NCBI GenBank assembly: GCA_012511135.1
Contig: JAAZGQ010000326.1
Location: 1-13,826 of the forward strand
Length of the DNA: 13,826 nt
From: Bacteroidales bacterium
Lineage (GTDB): Bacteria; Bacteroidota; Bacteroidia; Bacteroidales; UBA1402
Direction: 5' to 3'
Shown piece after piece: positions 1-7,829 of the stretch. Under the pieces are notes generated by a model. The model was given only the letters and a program-made list of their open reading frames with translations. It was not told the DNA's origin and did no database searches. The position numbers were made by a program, and so were the translations under genes. Numbering within the stretch: position 1 is the stretch's first letter; every line of letters starts with the position of its first letter.

Positions 1-548
1 AAGGCAGCATCATAGAGCCCGGAACGCATTGCTATGTCGTAAAAGACTTGTCAAAACTTCCTCAGTGGAGTTCTGATACCAAAGTCTACGAATGGGCTTC
101 TGATCGAAGCCTCTCCAACGAGGGAGAAGCAATACGCCTCAACAACGCTTACGGTATGGCCATCGATCAGGTGGTGTACAGCCCCGATGCTCCCTGGCCC
201 TTTGTCGGGGGCGAAGACGAAAGGGTGCTTTCGCTGCTCTCTTACGAGCTGGACAACCATCTGGCCGTGAACTGGACCAGCAAAACCTACGAACTGGTAA
301 CAGGCGGATTTCTCAGACACAGGAACAATAAATCCCAAATCTGGCCCAATCCCAGCTCTGGCATAATAAACATCAACATTGATAGCAACACCGGCGAAAA
401 AATGGAGGTGTACACCCTGACCGGAAAGCTGGTTTATTCCACAACCGTTCAAAACCGGCAAGTGGTGGACCTTGGTCAATTTGAAGGTCAACTCTTGCTG
501 GTCAGAATCGGATACAGTTTCGAGAAAGTAGTGGTACTCTACAGATAA
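1..548 (+). CDS. Secreted lamin-tail-domain protein with T9SS C-terminal sorting domain (3' part only)
   Basis: The reading frame is open from base 3 to the stop at 546-548, giving 181 residues. The gene starts outside the window, so the TTG at base 48 is not a real start. The first ~100 residues look like the end of a lamin tail domain (LTD): a SNEGEAIRL segment followed by a DQVVYSPDAPWP segment is the usual LTD core pattern. The last ~70 residues begin with IWPNPSSG, then MEVYTLTGKLVYS, and end with FEKVVVLYR. This is the layout of a type A sorting domain of the type IX secretion system, cleaved or anchored at the outer membrane in Bacteroidota. LTDs in bacteria occur in secreted nucleases, phosphatases and large surface proteins, but the catalytic part, if any, lies upstream, so the function is unknown. 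The gene converges on the GH78 gene with 30 bp between stops. Confidence 0.85.
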   Translation, partial: GSIIEPGTHCYVVKDLSKLPQWSSDTKVYEWASDRSLSNEGEAIRLNNAYGMAIDQVVYSPDAPWPFVGGEDERVLSLLSYELDNHLAVNWTSKTYELVTGGFLRHRNNKSQIWPNPSSGIININIDSNTGEKMEVYTLTGKLVYSTTVQNRQVVDLGQFEGQLLLVRIGYSFEKVVVLYR

Positions 549-571
549 GCTTTTGCTGTTTTCTTTATATA

Positions 572-593
572 GCAATGCTTAGTGGGGCATTGC
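572..593. terminator. Small hairpin between convergent genes, possible weak bidirectional terminator
   Basis: A perfect 7-bp inverted repeat (GCAATGC at 572-578, GCATTGC at 587-593) with an 8-base loop sits where the + strand LTD gene and the - strand GH78 gene converge. It overlaps the GH78 stop codon at 579-581. Neither side has a long T tract, so termination activity is inferred from position only. Confidence 0.3.
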
Positions 594-3500
594 GACTTTC
601 TGATCGATCTTATAAACTCCCGGTTTGAGTTCAAAGAGGCAACAGCCTTTTGTTTGCCCTAAGTACCTGATTCCCGACACAGTAGTGATGGCTCTGTCCT
701 GCGATGTGATGCTATCGGCAGGGGAAAGCTTCAATTTGAGCGTGGCAGTCGTATTCGGGGGAACGACAAAACGATAGTGAACTGTCTGTTTATCGATCTT
801 CCAGGCGCTTTCTATACGTCCGCAGGGGCTGTCGAAATAACCTTGGGCGTAGTCCATTTCTCTGGTGGGGTCGGGCTGGGGTTGCAAGATGAAATGCCTG
901 AATCCGGGAGAAGCGTCGTCGCGTTTTATCCCCAAAGAGTATTCCATCATCCAGGCGCCAACGGCTCCAAAAGAATAATGGTTAAAGGAATTCATACCGT
1001 TGTTCCCTCCAAAACCCCGCTCATGAGTATAGGAATTGAGACGTTCCCAAATGGTGGTCGCCCCTTGTTCCACCGGGTAGAGCCAGGAGGGATAGGATGT
1101 TTGCTGCAACAAACGGTATGCCACATCGCAACGCCCGGCTTCCGAAAGGGCATGATTGATCCAGGCCGTACCGATAAAGCCGGTTAAGAGGGAATAAGGC
1201 GGGGCTATGTCGCCCTGATCCATACGGTTTTCGCGTTCAATACCGGCAGTAAAGTTTTTGATAAACATTGGTTTAACAGCTTCGTCAACCAGTCCGAAAG
1301 CCAGGGGCAAGGCATAGGATGTTTGAGTATCAAGCAGCTTGCCTTTTTCCATTCCTTTTTTGTTTTGCGCAAAGCCGGAACAAATGGTTTTGCCACTTTT
1401 CGGATCGATGTAAGTGGCATTGAAAAAGGCTTTGCGTCGTTGGAAGACTGACGAAAAATAGTCTTCGTCAACCGTCTTACCCAAGATGCCGGCCATCTTT
1501 CTCATCAAGTCCAGGTCGTAGAGAAAATAGCATTCCCAGAGCAGGGAGTTGTCGTTTTTTTCTTGCTCAGGGCCCAGCCAATCGCCCAGATTACCCCAAT
1601 AGCCGGGATCTTCCTGCACTAGGATTCCACTCCGGGGATCGATGCATTTTTGCTGTATAAAATCAATATACTGTTTCATGGCCGGGTAATGACGGGCAAG
1701 CATGGCAGAGTCGTTGTACTGGCAATAGTTTTCCCAGGTCACAGTTATACCCGCGCTGCCCCAGAGCAGGCCACCGAAACCTATGCCTATAGGTGCGATG
1801 TCGGGAAAGCGTCCGTCTTCGCGTTGCAGGTCTCGAAGGCTGAGCAGGTGGCGATTCAAAAATGCATGCACAGGAGCAAGATACACCGCCGTTTTGGAGA
1901 AAACCGAGATATCACCGCTCCAGCCGAGCCTTTCGTTGCGTTGCGGGCAATCGGTAGGAATGGAAAGGAAATTGCCGAGCATACTCCATTTAATGTTTTC
2001 CCAAAGCCGGTTGACTTTGGGATTGGAGCATTCGTAATGAGCCGAGAAACGCTCCACGGAGCTCAGGACTATTCCTTGTACATCGCCCAAAGGCAGTGCC
2101 TGTTCCAGGCCGGTAATTTCGAGGTAACGATAGCCGTGACAGGTAAATTGAGGACTGTATACAGCCTTGGCTTTATGGGCTATGTAGATGTCCTGCGCCA
2201 TGGCCTCCCGGATATTTTCGAGCATCATTTCGCCCACATTGTTTTTGTATTCGGGCAAATCGGGGTATTTTACTTCGGCGTAGCGAAAAGTGATTTTCTG
2301 CCCATTTTTCAATTTAGAGAAAACGATTCTGGGCACGCCCACCATATTTTGGCCCATATCGTAAATGAAAATGTTCGGGGCCGGTTTTTCTACAGCGATT
2401 GCTTTTAAAGTATCAAAGGGCTTAACGGCCGGCCCGATTTGTTTCAGCAGTTTGAACCTGGAATAATCGTCTACTGCGGGATAATCGCCCCGGGCTGTGC
2501 TGACAGTCTTTTCTGTTTCGACTTCGACGGCAGGCTTCCATGGCCCGGTTTTGATGCCGGCGTGGTAGACTTCACCCTGGAACAGACTGCCGTAAACAAC
2601 AGGGCTTTGGCTGGAATATTCCCAATTTGCAGGCGTACTCACTATCGTATCGGCGGTGCCATTTTGGAAATGAACAATCAAGCTTGCCAGCAGGGAATTT
2701 CTGTCGCCATAGAAGTTCCACAATTCGCCTAGAAAGGTAGAAGCTCCGCTCCACCAACCTTCGGCAAGCTGCACTTGCAAGGTGTTTTTACCTTTATGTA
2801 CAAGCTCACTCAGGTCGTAAGTCTGGTAAAATAGTGTTTTGTTGTATTGCGTGTGTCCGGGATTGAAGTACTCGTCTCCAATACGCTGGTCATTGAGGTA
2901 GGGCTGGTAGATTCCCCTGGCTGTCAGTAACAATTCAGCCTTAAGGGGTTTTTGCTTAAGAGTAAAGCTGGTACGCAACAGGGGCATGGAGTTTTGTGAA
3001 GGGTCAAATAGATAAAAACCTAACTTGTCGTTGCAATTCGAAAAATCCACTTTTCGGATCAGACTCGAAGGGGAGCGGTAGTGGTAGATTTCCAGTCCGG
3101 AGATTTTGGCATCGAGTCCTTTACTGCCGCCTGAGATACTAAAGCCGATGTCGCCCAAAACAGGAAACGACAGGGTGGGACTGGGATTGATCCTCAGGGA
3201 GCCGACTAAATGCTCCTTGCTTTGTCCGTCAATATAAAAAGTGGTATGGCCATGATGAGAGTGTATGTGAAAAGTATGAACCTCCAGTTGATTTTGTTGA
3301 TTAATCAGGGCTTCAGGAATAGGAAAGCTCGCCAGGGGAATCTCTTTCTTGTCGTCGGGATGATAACCTACCCGGTAAATATTCAGGTAGTGCTGTCCGG
3401 CAGTCAGGGTCCATTCAACCAGGATATAGGAGCTGTCTTTTGGGTTTTGGAGATGATGAACATTTTTGTATTTATCCATCAGTCGCCGGTCGTTTGCTCC

Positions 3501-3710
3501 ATACATAAAGCCGGCCTTTGACACGAAAGATTCAAACTGCAAGTTGTATTTAATCTTGTAAACCGGCAAATAATGGGCATACAGGGGAAGATCCCCGTCG
3601 CCGGCTCCAATCCACAGTGCCTGTTTAAATACAGATTCCCCCTGTTGGGGCCACAAAAGAAGTGAAATACATGCCGTAACACAAAGCAAGATGATTTTTT
3701 TCATAGCCAT
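579..3710 (-). CDS. Secreted alpha-L-rhamnosidase, glycoside hydrolase family 78
   Basis: This 1043-residue protein should hydrolyse terminal alpha-L-rhamnose from pectin, glycans or plant glycosides. Residues 1-26 are a signal peptide (MAMKK, then a hydrophobic run), so it works in the periplasm or outside. After an extra N-terminal beta-rich region (~30-215) come the usual GH78 parts: N-terminal beta-sandwich (~240-410), concanavalin-like domain (~430-545), (alpha/alpha)6 catalytic domain (~550-905) and C-terminal beta-sandwich (~910-1035). The family signature DCPQRNERLGWSGD is at 587-600 (acidic residues D587, E593, D600), and GATTIWER at 883-890 carries E889. Both acidic clusters expected of an active inverting GH78 enzyme are present. 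ATGs at 3710 and 3704 are both possible starts; the difference is two residues. It follows the DUF3788-like gene after only 5 bp, suggesting one transcript. Natural substrate is not visible from sequence; the nearby lyase suggests rhamnogalacturonan. Confidence 0.95.
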   Translation of the reverse strand: MAMKKIILLCVTACISLLLWPQQGESVFKQALWIGAGDGDLPLYAHYLPVYKIKYNLQFESFVSKAGFMYGANDRRLMDKYKNVHHLQNPKDSSYILVEWTLTAGQHYLNIYRVGYHPDDKKEIPLASFPIPEALINQQNQLEVHTFHIHSHHGHTTFYIDGQSKEHLVGSLRINPSPTLSFPVLGDIGFSISGGSKGLDAKISGLEIYHYRSPSSLIRKVDFSNCNDKLGFYLFDPSQNSMPLLRTSFTLKQKPLKAELLLTARGIYQPYLNDQRIGDEYFNPGHTQYNKTLFYQTYDLSELVHKGKNTLQVQLAEGWWSGASTFLGELWNFYGDRNSLLASLIVHFQNGTADTIVSTPANWEYSSQSPVVYGSLFQGEVYHAGIKTGPWKPAVEVETEKTVSTARGDYPAVDDYSRFKLLKQIGPAVKPFDTLKAIAVEKPAPNIFIYDMGQNMVGVPRIVFSKLKNGQKITFRYAEVKYPDLPEYKNNVGEMMLENIREAMAQDIYIAHKAKAVYSPQFTCHGYRYLEITGLEQALPLGDVQGIVLSSVERFSAHYECSNPKVNRLWENIKWSMLGNFLSIPTDCPQRNERLGWSGDISVFSKTAVYLAPVHAFLNRHLLSLRDLQREDGRFPDIAPIGIGFGGLLWGSAGITVTWENYCQYNDSAMLARHYPAMKQYIDFIQQKCIDPRSGILVQEDPGYWGNLGDWLGPEQEKNDNSLLWECYFLYDLDLMRKMAGILGKTVDEDYFSSVFQRRKAFFNATYIDPKSGKTICSGFAQNKKGMEKGKLLDTQTSYALPLAFGLVDEAVKPMFIKNFTAGIERENRMDQGDIAPPYSLLTGFIGTAWINHALSEAGRCDVAYRLLQQTSYPSWLYPVEQGATTIWERLNSYTHERGFGGNNGMNSFNHYSFGAVGAWMMEYSLGIKRDDASPGFRHFILQPQPDPTREMDYAQGYFDSPCGRIESAWKIDKQTVHYRFVVPPNTTATLKLKLSPADSITSQDRAITTVSGIRYLGQTKGCCLFELKPGVYKIDQKVAMPH

Positions 3711-3715
3711 CCAAT

Positions 3716-4192
3716 TCAGAGATTCTTTTTGTATTCGAGAACGGCCAGGAAATCCTTCAACATCGCTTCGTTCCTGATATCAAGACTCAAAGGCAGCAGT
3801 TTCCCTGTAGGTCTGAAGGCCGCAAAGGCAGATTTTACCTTTTCGTCGATGTTTAAAGCTGAAATGCCCGGACCTGTTTTTTCGGTAAAGTAAAAACTGG
3901 CTTTGATGTATTGATCCCAGACAGAAAGCCAAACGACTGTTTTTGTCTTGTAAGTTGTTTTTCCCAACCAGGCCTTTCCGTCGTTGTAATACCGCCATTC
4001 CAGGCTCAGCCCCGCTGCTGTCACTTCCCGGCCAAGCTTGTTTATCACGGCATAAAGCTCCGGTGAAAGAATACTTTGAAAAAGTGTAGCGTCGGGCACT
4101 AGCTGCGGATTTCTCAGCATTTGCTGAGGGTTGCCGGGTGTTTGTTGCGGTTTGCCGCTTGTTTGTCGGGATATGTTTTCTTTGTTTTTCAT
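3716..4192 (-). CDS. Small DUF3788-like cytosolic protein with a repeat-derived N-terminus
   Basis: 158 residues with no signal peptide or membrane segment. From about residue 38 the protein resembles the DUF3788 family. It has a short helical start (ELYAVINKLGREV), then LEWRYYNDGKAWLGKTTYKTKTVVWLSVWDQYIKASF split over several strands, and ends with LPLSLDIRNEAMLKDFLAVLEYKKN-like sequence typical of that family. DUF3788 has no established function; its fold is thought to be close to the small YdhG/DUF1801 type. Residues 14-34 are three copies of a heptapeptide ([KN]PQQ followed by three variable residues), encoded by a 21-bp repeat that also occurs near 13.6 kb, so this N-terminus is probably an added low-complexity tail. 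The gene lies 63 bp after the response regulator and 5 bp before GH78. The family assignment is from pattern only. Confidence 0.65.
   Translation of the reverse strand: MKNKENISRQTSGKPQQTPGNPQQMLRNPQLVPDATLFQSILSPELYAVINKLGREVTAAGLSLEWRYYNDGKAWLGKTTYKTKTVVWLSVWDQYIKASFYFTEKTGPGISALNIDEKVKSAFAAFRPTGKLLPLSLDIRNEAMLKDFLAVLEYKKNL
4091..4153 (-). repeat. Three copies of a 21-bp repeat encoding a [KN]PQQ heptapeptide
   Basis: On the - strand three consecutive 21-base units start with AAACCGCAACAA, AACCCTCAGCAA and AATCCGCAGCTA. They are in frame at residues 14-34 of the DUF3788-like gene and give KPQQTPG, NPQQMLR and NPQLVPD. A related array is at 13535-13597. The second unit also forms a 16-base inverted repeat (4113-4128). 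Confidence 0.8.
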
Positions 4193-4255
4193 GACTGTTT
4201 AAATATTCTTTGTTGAATCTTTTTTGTCAAATGGAGCCCTTATTCCTGAATCCGT

Positions 4256-4957
4256 CTACGTCAACATTTTTCTTTCTTTCAATGCACTGTAAAAGCTGTC
4301 TTTGTATCCGGCCGAAATGGGTATCAATTCTTTTCCGATCCGGATTCTGTTTTTCTCAATATGCTCAATCTTCGAAATAGATACAATGTAGGAATGATGA
4401 ACCCTGAAAAAATCGAAGGGAGGTAAAATCTCCTGCAAATTTTTGAATGTTTGCAAAGTCATAATCTTTCTGTTTACGGTATGAATCTGCAAATAGTCTT
4501 TCATTCCCTGAATGTAGAGAATATCCTTTATTTCAATTTTTTCGATCCGATATTCGGTTTTGACAAATATATACTCTTTTGATTGTTCTCCGGCCACTAC
4601 ATTCAACTGATTGTAAACCTTATCGGCCGACTTCAGGAAGCGTTCAAAGCTAAAGGGTTTCAGCAGATAATCGGCAACATCCAGTTCGTATCCTTTCAGG
4701 GCATATTCGTCGTAAGCAGAAGTAATGATTACTTTGGGCCTGCTTTGCAGAGATTCCAAAAACTGAATTCCTGAGAGCTTTTTCATTCGGATATCCAGGA
4801 AGATCAAATCAACGGGATTTTTCTTCAGAAAGCCTATTGCCTCGGGGGCATTGTTAAAACCTTCCAACAAATGAAGGTAATCAACCTGCTCGATAAATTC
4901 CCTGATTTTTTTCAGGGCAAGAGGTTCGTCTTCTATGGCTATACAATTAATTTTCAT
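4256..4957 (-). CDS. LytTR-family response regulator
   Basis: A 233-residue DNA-binding response regulator. The receiver domain (residues 1-~118) has the acidic pair E9/D10, the phosphoacceptor D55 in LIFLDIRM, S80 in ITSAYDEYAL and the conserved lysine K100 in DYLLKPF. A LytTR DNA-binding domain follows (~129-230), with YIFVKTEYRIEKIEIKD-like opening, ILYIQGMKDYLQIH, and FFRVHHSYIVSISKIE. The start codon at 4957 overlaps the end of the histidine kinase by 11 bp, so the two are a translationally coupled pair of the LytS/AlgR type common in Bacteroidota. It probably acts on nearby promoters; whether it controls the downstream DUF3788 and GH78 genes is inferred from arrangement only. The receiver is complete and looks functional even though the partner kinase reading frame is broken. 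Confidence 0.95.
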   Translation of the reverse strand: MKINCIAIEDEPLALKKIREFIEQVDYLHLLEGFNNAPEAIGFLKKNPVDLIFLDIRMKKLSGIQFLESLQSRPKVIITSAYDEYALKGYELDVADYLLKPFSFERFLKSADKVYNQLNVVAGEQSKEYIFVKTEYRIEKIEIKDILYIQGMKDYLQIHTVNRKIMTLQTFKNLQEILPPFDFFRVHHSYIVSISKIEHIEKNRIRIGKELIPISAGYKDSFYSALKERKMLT

Positions 4958-5917
4958 TAAGTTCCAATTCCAGATTGACTTTAAATACTGAATCAGCCTT
5001 GTTGATTGTCAGGGTATGTTTGTTTTTATACATCAAATTTAAACGTTTTTGTACTGTTTCCAAGCCAATACCCTGCGTTTTATCTTTGTCTGTTTCCGAG
5101 GGATCGTATTGGTTCTCGCAATAGAAAAATAACTTCTTGTTTTTCACGTCAATTTTTGCCAGTATGCCATTTCCGATGTTCGAATCAACGGAGTGTTTAA
5201 AGGCATTCTCAATAAAGGGAATTAATAGCATGGGAGCAATTGTTAATCCCTCGCAATCACCAGTTATGGAGTAATGAAAAAAGTCTTTGTTTTTCACTCT
5301 CAGGCTTTCCAAAGCAAAATAATTCTCCAGGTATTGCAGTTCATTTTGCAGCCCGACAAAATCTGTTTTGGCGTCCTGAAGCATATAGCGCATGATGTCC
5401 GATAACTTGAGCAATGATTGCGAAGCCTTGTCCTGATCATCGTGAATCAAAGCATCGATGTTATGCAGGGTATTAAATAGAAAATGAGGATTAATCTGGG
5501 TTTTTAATAAGGCCAGATTGCTGGATACGTTCTCTTTTTCCAACACCAGCAAATCGTTCTTCTTTTTGAACCAATCAATAAAAACCGAAACAGGCAACCG
5601 ATGGTGGTCCATAAATAAAAAGAGGACAAAGGGGCCAGCCCAAAAGCAAAAGCCTTTTTGGAAATTAAAAACAGAAGCAGATAAGTTGCGGCAACTCCCA
5701 GGAATAAATACAACAAGTTCTTCTTTTTTATCCTGATATTCATTACAAACAGATAGCCTACATAAAAGAATACAGGATGCAAAACTCTCAGGTATACGCT
5801 GACAATCGCATAATCTTCTGCGGAAAAATACGTTCCCAAAATCGGTGAGACAATATAAGTAGCTATCAATACTACCCAAAACGCGAGATGAATGTAAACA
5901 ACAACAGACTTTTTCAT
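4947..5917 (-). pseudogene. LytS-type membrane sensor histidine kinase, split by a -1 frameshift
   Basis: Two overlapping frames together make one kinase of about 323 residues. The first frame starts at ATG 5917 and gives four hydrophobic segments in ~112 residues (MKKSVVVYIHLAFWVVLI..., YLRVLHPVFFYVGYLFVM, NLLYLFLGVAATYLLLFLI, SSFYLWTTIGCLFRF). The second frame carries IDWFKKKNDLLVLEKE and the kinase core: QINPHFLFNTLHNIDALI with the phosphoacceptor histidine, IPFIENAFKHS (N box) and GIGLETVQKRLNLMY (G box). The upstream part of the second frame (to a TTG at 5951) is non-hydrophobic, cysteine-rich and does not look like a protein. The switch point fits the A5 run at 5580-5584; one extra T on the coding strand would restore F-F-I-D-W. 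This may be a real null mutation, a homopolymer sequencing error or, less likely, recoding. The 3' end overlaps the regulator start. Confidence 0.85.
5579..5585 (-). other. Frameshift point of the histidine kinase (G TTT TTA)
   Basis: On the coding strand the bases are G TTT TTA in the first frame (TTT is codon 112). The membrane-domain frame stops making sense here, and the kinase frame, which is -1 relative to it, takes over. A five-base homopolymer is a common place for indels or assembly errors. The heptamer differs only in its first base from the classic U UUU UUA -1 slippery site. Confidence 0.7.
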
Positions 5918-6013
5918 TTTGCTGATTTTTTAGAGATGAACAATGGGACAAAAATCGGTCATGGGAACAGGATGAAAAAATCTATTAGACACTTGCCCTT
6001 ATTCTGTCTACAC

Positions 6014-6256
6014 TTACGGCCGTTCAATCGATGAGTTGTTTTTGGTGTATGTACTTTCATGCTCACGGGGTTCTATTCCAGCTTTATCGTAATGGAGGTC
6101 ATTTTGTACCCGATGTAAGAACGTCTGGTGCTGGTTTACAGGCCCCCTGCCGGAGGAATTTCCGCCTGTGGCATTAACGCTCTCCTGCGCCTGCAATCCT
6201 GTTGGTCCAAATCCCAACAAGAGCGCAACAATTAATTTTAAAAGCTTGTGTGGCAT
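6014..6256 (-). pseudogene. Truncated secreted-protein start: signal peptide plus short repeat-type N-terminus
   Basis: ATG 6256 is preceded by AAAGGAAAAC, a reasonable ribosome site, so it is preferred to the upstream TTG at 6298. The first ~24 residues (MPHKLLKLIVALLLGFGPTG, then LQAQ) are a clear signal peptide. The next part, ESVNATGGNSSGRG, matches how many short Bacteroidota T9SS-exported proteins begin; there it normally continues into a beta-rich SYSVGQ segment and ends in a sorting domain. Here the match stops after ~38 residues. The remaining ~42 residues (through HRVQNDLHYDKAGIEPRE) look unrelated and are hydrophilic, and no sorting domain is found. I read this as the 5' stump of such a gene joined to other DNA. 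A short functional secreted peptide cannot be excluded. Confidence 0.5.
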
Positions 6257-6272
6257 GTGTTTTCCTTTTTCA

Positions 6273-6392
6273 TGGTTGCTCTCTAATCTCATGAACAAAT
6301 GAAATACTATTATCCTTCAATAATTTTACAATCTGTTCAACATTATCATACTCGAAATATAATTCAAAATTATTACCATCAAGGCTTATTGT
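6273..6392 (-). pseudogene. Internal fragment of a VOC/glyoxalase-family gene
   Basis: Forty codons without a start codon read as the middle of a VOC superfamily (glyoxalase/bleomycin-resistance) protein: LDGNNFELYFEYDNVEQIV, then KLLKDNSISFVHEIREQP. Intact members usually continue with W-G-Q-R-V and a DPDG motif; here CCA is followed directly by TGA. The frame begins after a TAA at 6393-6395 and overlaps the last 14 bases of the DUF4419 gene in a different frame. Both ends of the VOC gene are therefore missing, and no other VOC piece was found in the window. Assignment is by motif recognition. Confidence 0.65.
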
Positions 6393-7785
6393 TTATAATT
6401 AATTTTGTGTCAGGGAACAGGTTACGTATCCGGTCAATTTCTGACTTATCAATTTTCCCGGATAATTTCATTTTTTTAATTTTAATTTCTTTCAATTTGT
6501 CGGGGATTAAAATGCTGCCTGTAAACGAAATCTCCAGATATCTGATTTCTTTGAGTTTAAATAAAGCCTCTGGTATCTCTTTTACCCTTATTGATATACC
6601 TGATCCCATAAATTCTCCATTCGCTTGTTTCTCGAATTGGTGTTTTAATCCAAAATGATCCATATCCTTTTTCCGAATCATCCAACCAATTTTTGGTGTT
6701 AAGGTAAAATCATTTGAATTTTGTTCTAATCCAATAAATCCAGCCCAAAGTTCCAAAGGAGTGGTTCGGGTAAAGTCTCCAAATGATTCGATGTAATTCA
6801 AGTCTACCTTTACAATTTCATTAGGCAAATTGTCTCCACCTTCTAATTCTTTCAAATTAGTTCGTTTTCCCTCTTTGTCGTAGGGGAAGAATTTAACAAT
6901 CCAACCATCAATTATTTTTGGCGCACCATATTGTTTCTGAGAATGGTATTTAAACATATTTCTCCAGAATTTTTCATCGATTTCTCCTTTTGATGTTTCA
7001 ATTAACTCGTTTAAAATGGGTTCAAGTTCATCTGTCCACCATTTTAAATCGTATTTTTTTAATTTTTTGGTTTTGTCGTAAATTTTCTGCCAATCTTCGC
7101 TTGTGCCTTTTAAGGTGATTTCTGGAATTCCACACAATGCACGTCTCACAATGAATTCAAAATAGGGCTCCATTGCTTCCATAATGGTAATTTCTGAAGC
7201 AATTTTCTCCACTGGCGTTGTTGTAGAAAAATCAGATGTCAAAACATTAATTAAATCAGTTCCTGTATGTTCTGAAATCTGTTTGGTGAATTCCGGAAAT
7301 ATCTTTTCCCAGTCGCTTGCAGGGCTGTTCAGTTTCAGATTGTCATCATTGATGATTAAGGATAATTTCCCATCAAAATCAACGAATTCTTTTCGCAACA
7401 GTTCTGGGTTTGCAGATACGTGCCGGGCAAATCCCTGACTAATTAATAACCAAATCATGTCGGGCGATATAACAAATGGTCTGTGGTCTGCATAAGCCCG
7501 ATACATTCCATTAAAAAAGGAATGGTATCCAAAAATCACTAAACTGTCCGGGGCTTCACTTTTTGCAATAATATTAAACGGAAAATCAATACTGTCTCTT
7601 TCAACCTCAAAGGGATACATGTCAACATCCGAAAGTATCAGCCATTTATACAAATCATCATAATTCCGATTGTGTAATAATTCCTCGGGTTTTGATAGTT
7701 CCTCGACTTGAAATTTCACTTCTTGTTGTCCGAATACATTTATCGCAATCCCAAGCAGTGTCAGTAAAATTGAAAATTTTCTCAT
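6379..7785 (-). CDS. DUF4419 domain protein with signal peptide and leucine-rich-like C-terminus
   Basis: 468 residues from ATG 7785. This start is chosen because it opens a signal peptide (MRKFSILLTLLGIAINVFG) and avoids overlapping the upstream gene; an upstream start at 7833 would add 16 unlikely residues. The central part matches the DUF4419 pattern, notably DHRPFVISPDMIWLLISQGF, ARHVSANPELLRKEFVDFDG, and the W-rich stretch KYDLKWWTDELEPILNEL. DUF4419 has no known activity. The last ~65 residues have short leucine-rich-repeat-like strands (IPEALFKLKEIRYLEIS, then IPDKLKEIKIKKMKLSG). The gene is very AT-rich: one line (7021-7080) hand-counts to ~27% GC, unlike the ABC genes, suggesting separate origin. 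It follows the beta-helix gene after 44 bp and could be co-transcribed with it. The stop at 6379-6381 runs into the VOC fragment. Confidence 0.8.
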   Translation of the reverse strand: MRKFSILLTLLGIAINVFGQQEVKFQVEELSKPEELLHNRNYDDLYKWLILSDVDMYPFEVERDSIDFPFNIIAKSEAPDSLVIFGYHSFFNGMYRAYADHRPFVISPDMIWLLISQGFARHVSANPELLRKEFVDFDGKLSLIINDDNLKLNSPASDWEKIFPEFTKQISEHTGTDLINVLTSDFSTTTPVEKIASEITIMEAMEPYFEFIVRRALCGIPEITLKGTSEDWQKIYDKTKKLKKYDLKWWTDELEPILNELIETSKGEIDEKFWRNMFKYHSQKQYGAPKIIDGWIVKFFPYDKEGKRTNLKELEGGDNLPNEIVKVDLNYIESFGDFTRTTPLELWAGFIGLEQNSNDFTLTPKIGWMIRKKDMDHFGLKHQFEKQANGEFMGSGISIRVKEIPEALFKLKEIRYLEISFTGSILIPDKLKEIKIKKMKLSGKIDKSEIDRIRNLFPDTKLIINNKP

Positions 7786-7829
7786 CTTATTGTTATTTAG
7801 TAGGTTGATGTGCAGTGAGGTGGGAAGGA

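Noticed and set aside
51..575. 174-codon frame on the - strand
   Set aside because: It is antisense to the LTD/T9SS gene, whose domains are clear; no protein-like features.
1650..2408. 252-codon open frame on the + strand (and a 136-codon one at 777-1187)
   Set aside because: Both lie wholly antisense to the well-supported GH78 gene, have no domain pattern or start context, and arise from its codon usage.
4113..4128. Inverted repeat CTCAGCATTTGCTGAG as a terminator or operator
   Set aside because: It lies inside the coding repeat of the DUF3788-like gene, has almost no loop and no T tract.
5621..5951. N-terminal extension of the kinase frame back to TTG 5951
   Set aside because: The sequence is cysteine-rich and non-hydrophobic, while the other frame over the same DNA encodes four convincing membrane helices starting at ATG 5917.
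6299..6658. 119-codon + strand frame
   Set aside because: Antisense to the end of DUF4419 and the VOC fragment; no recognisable protein.
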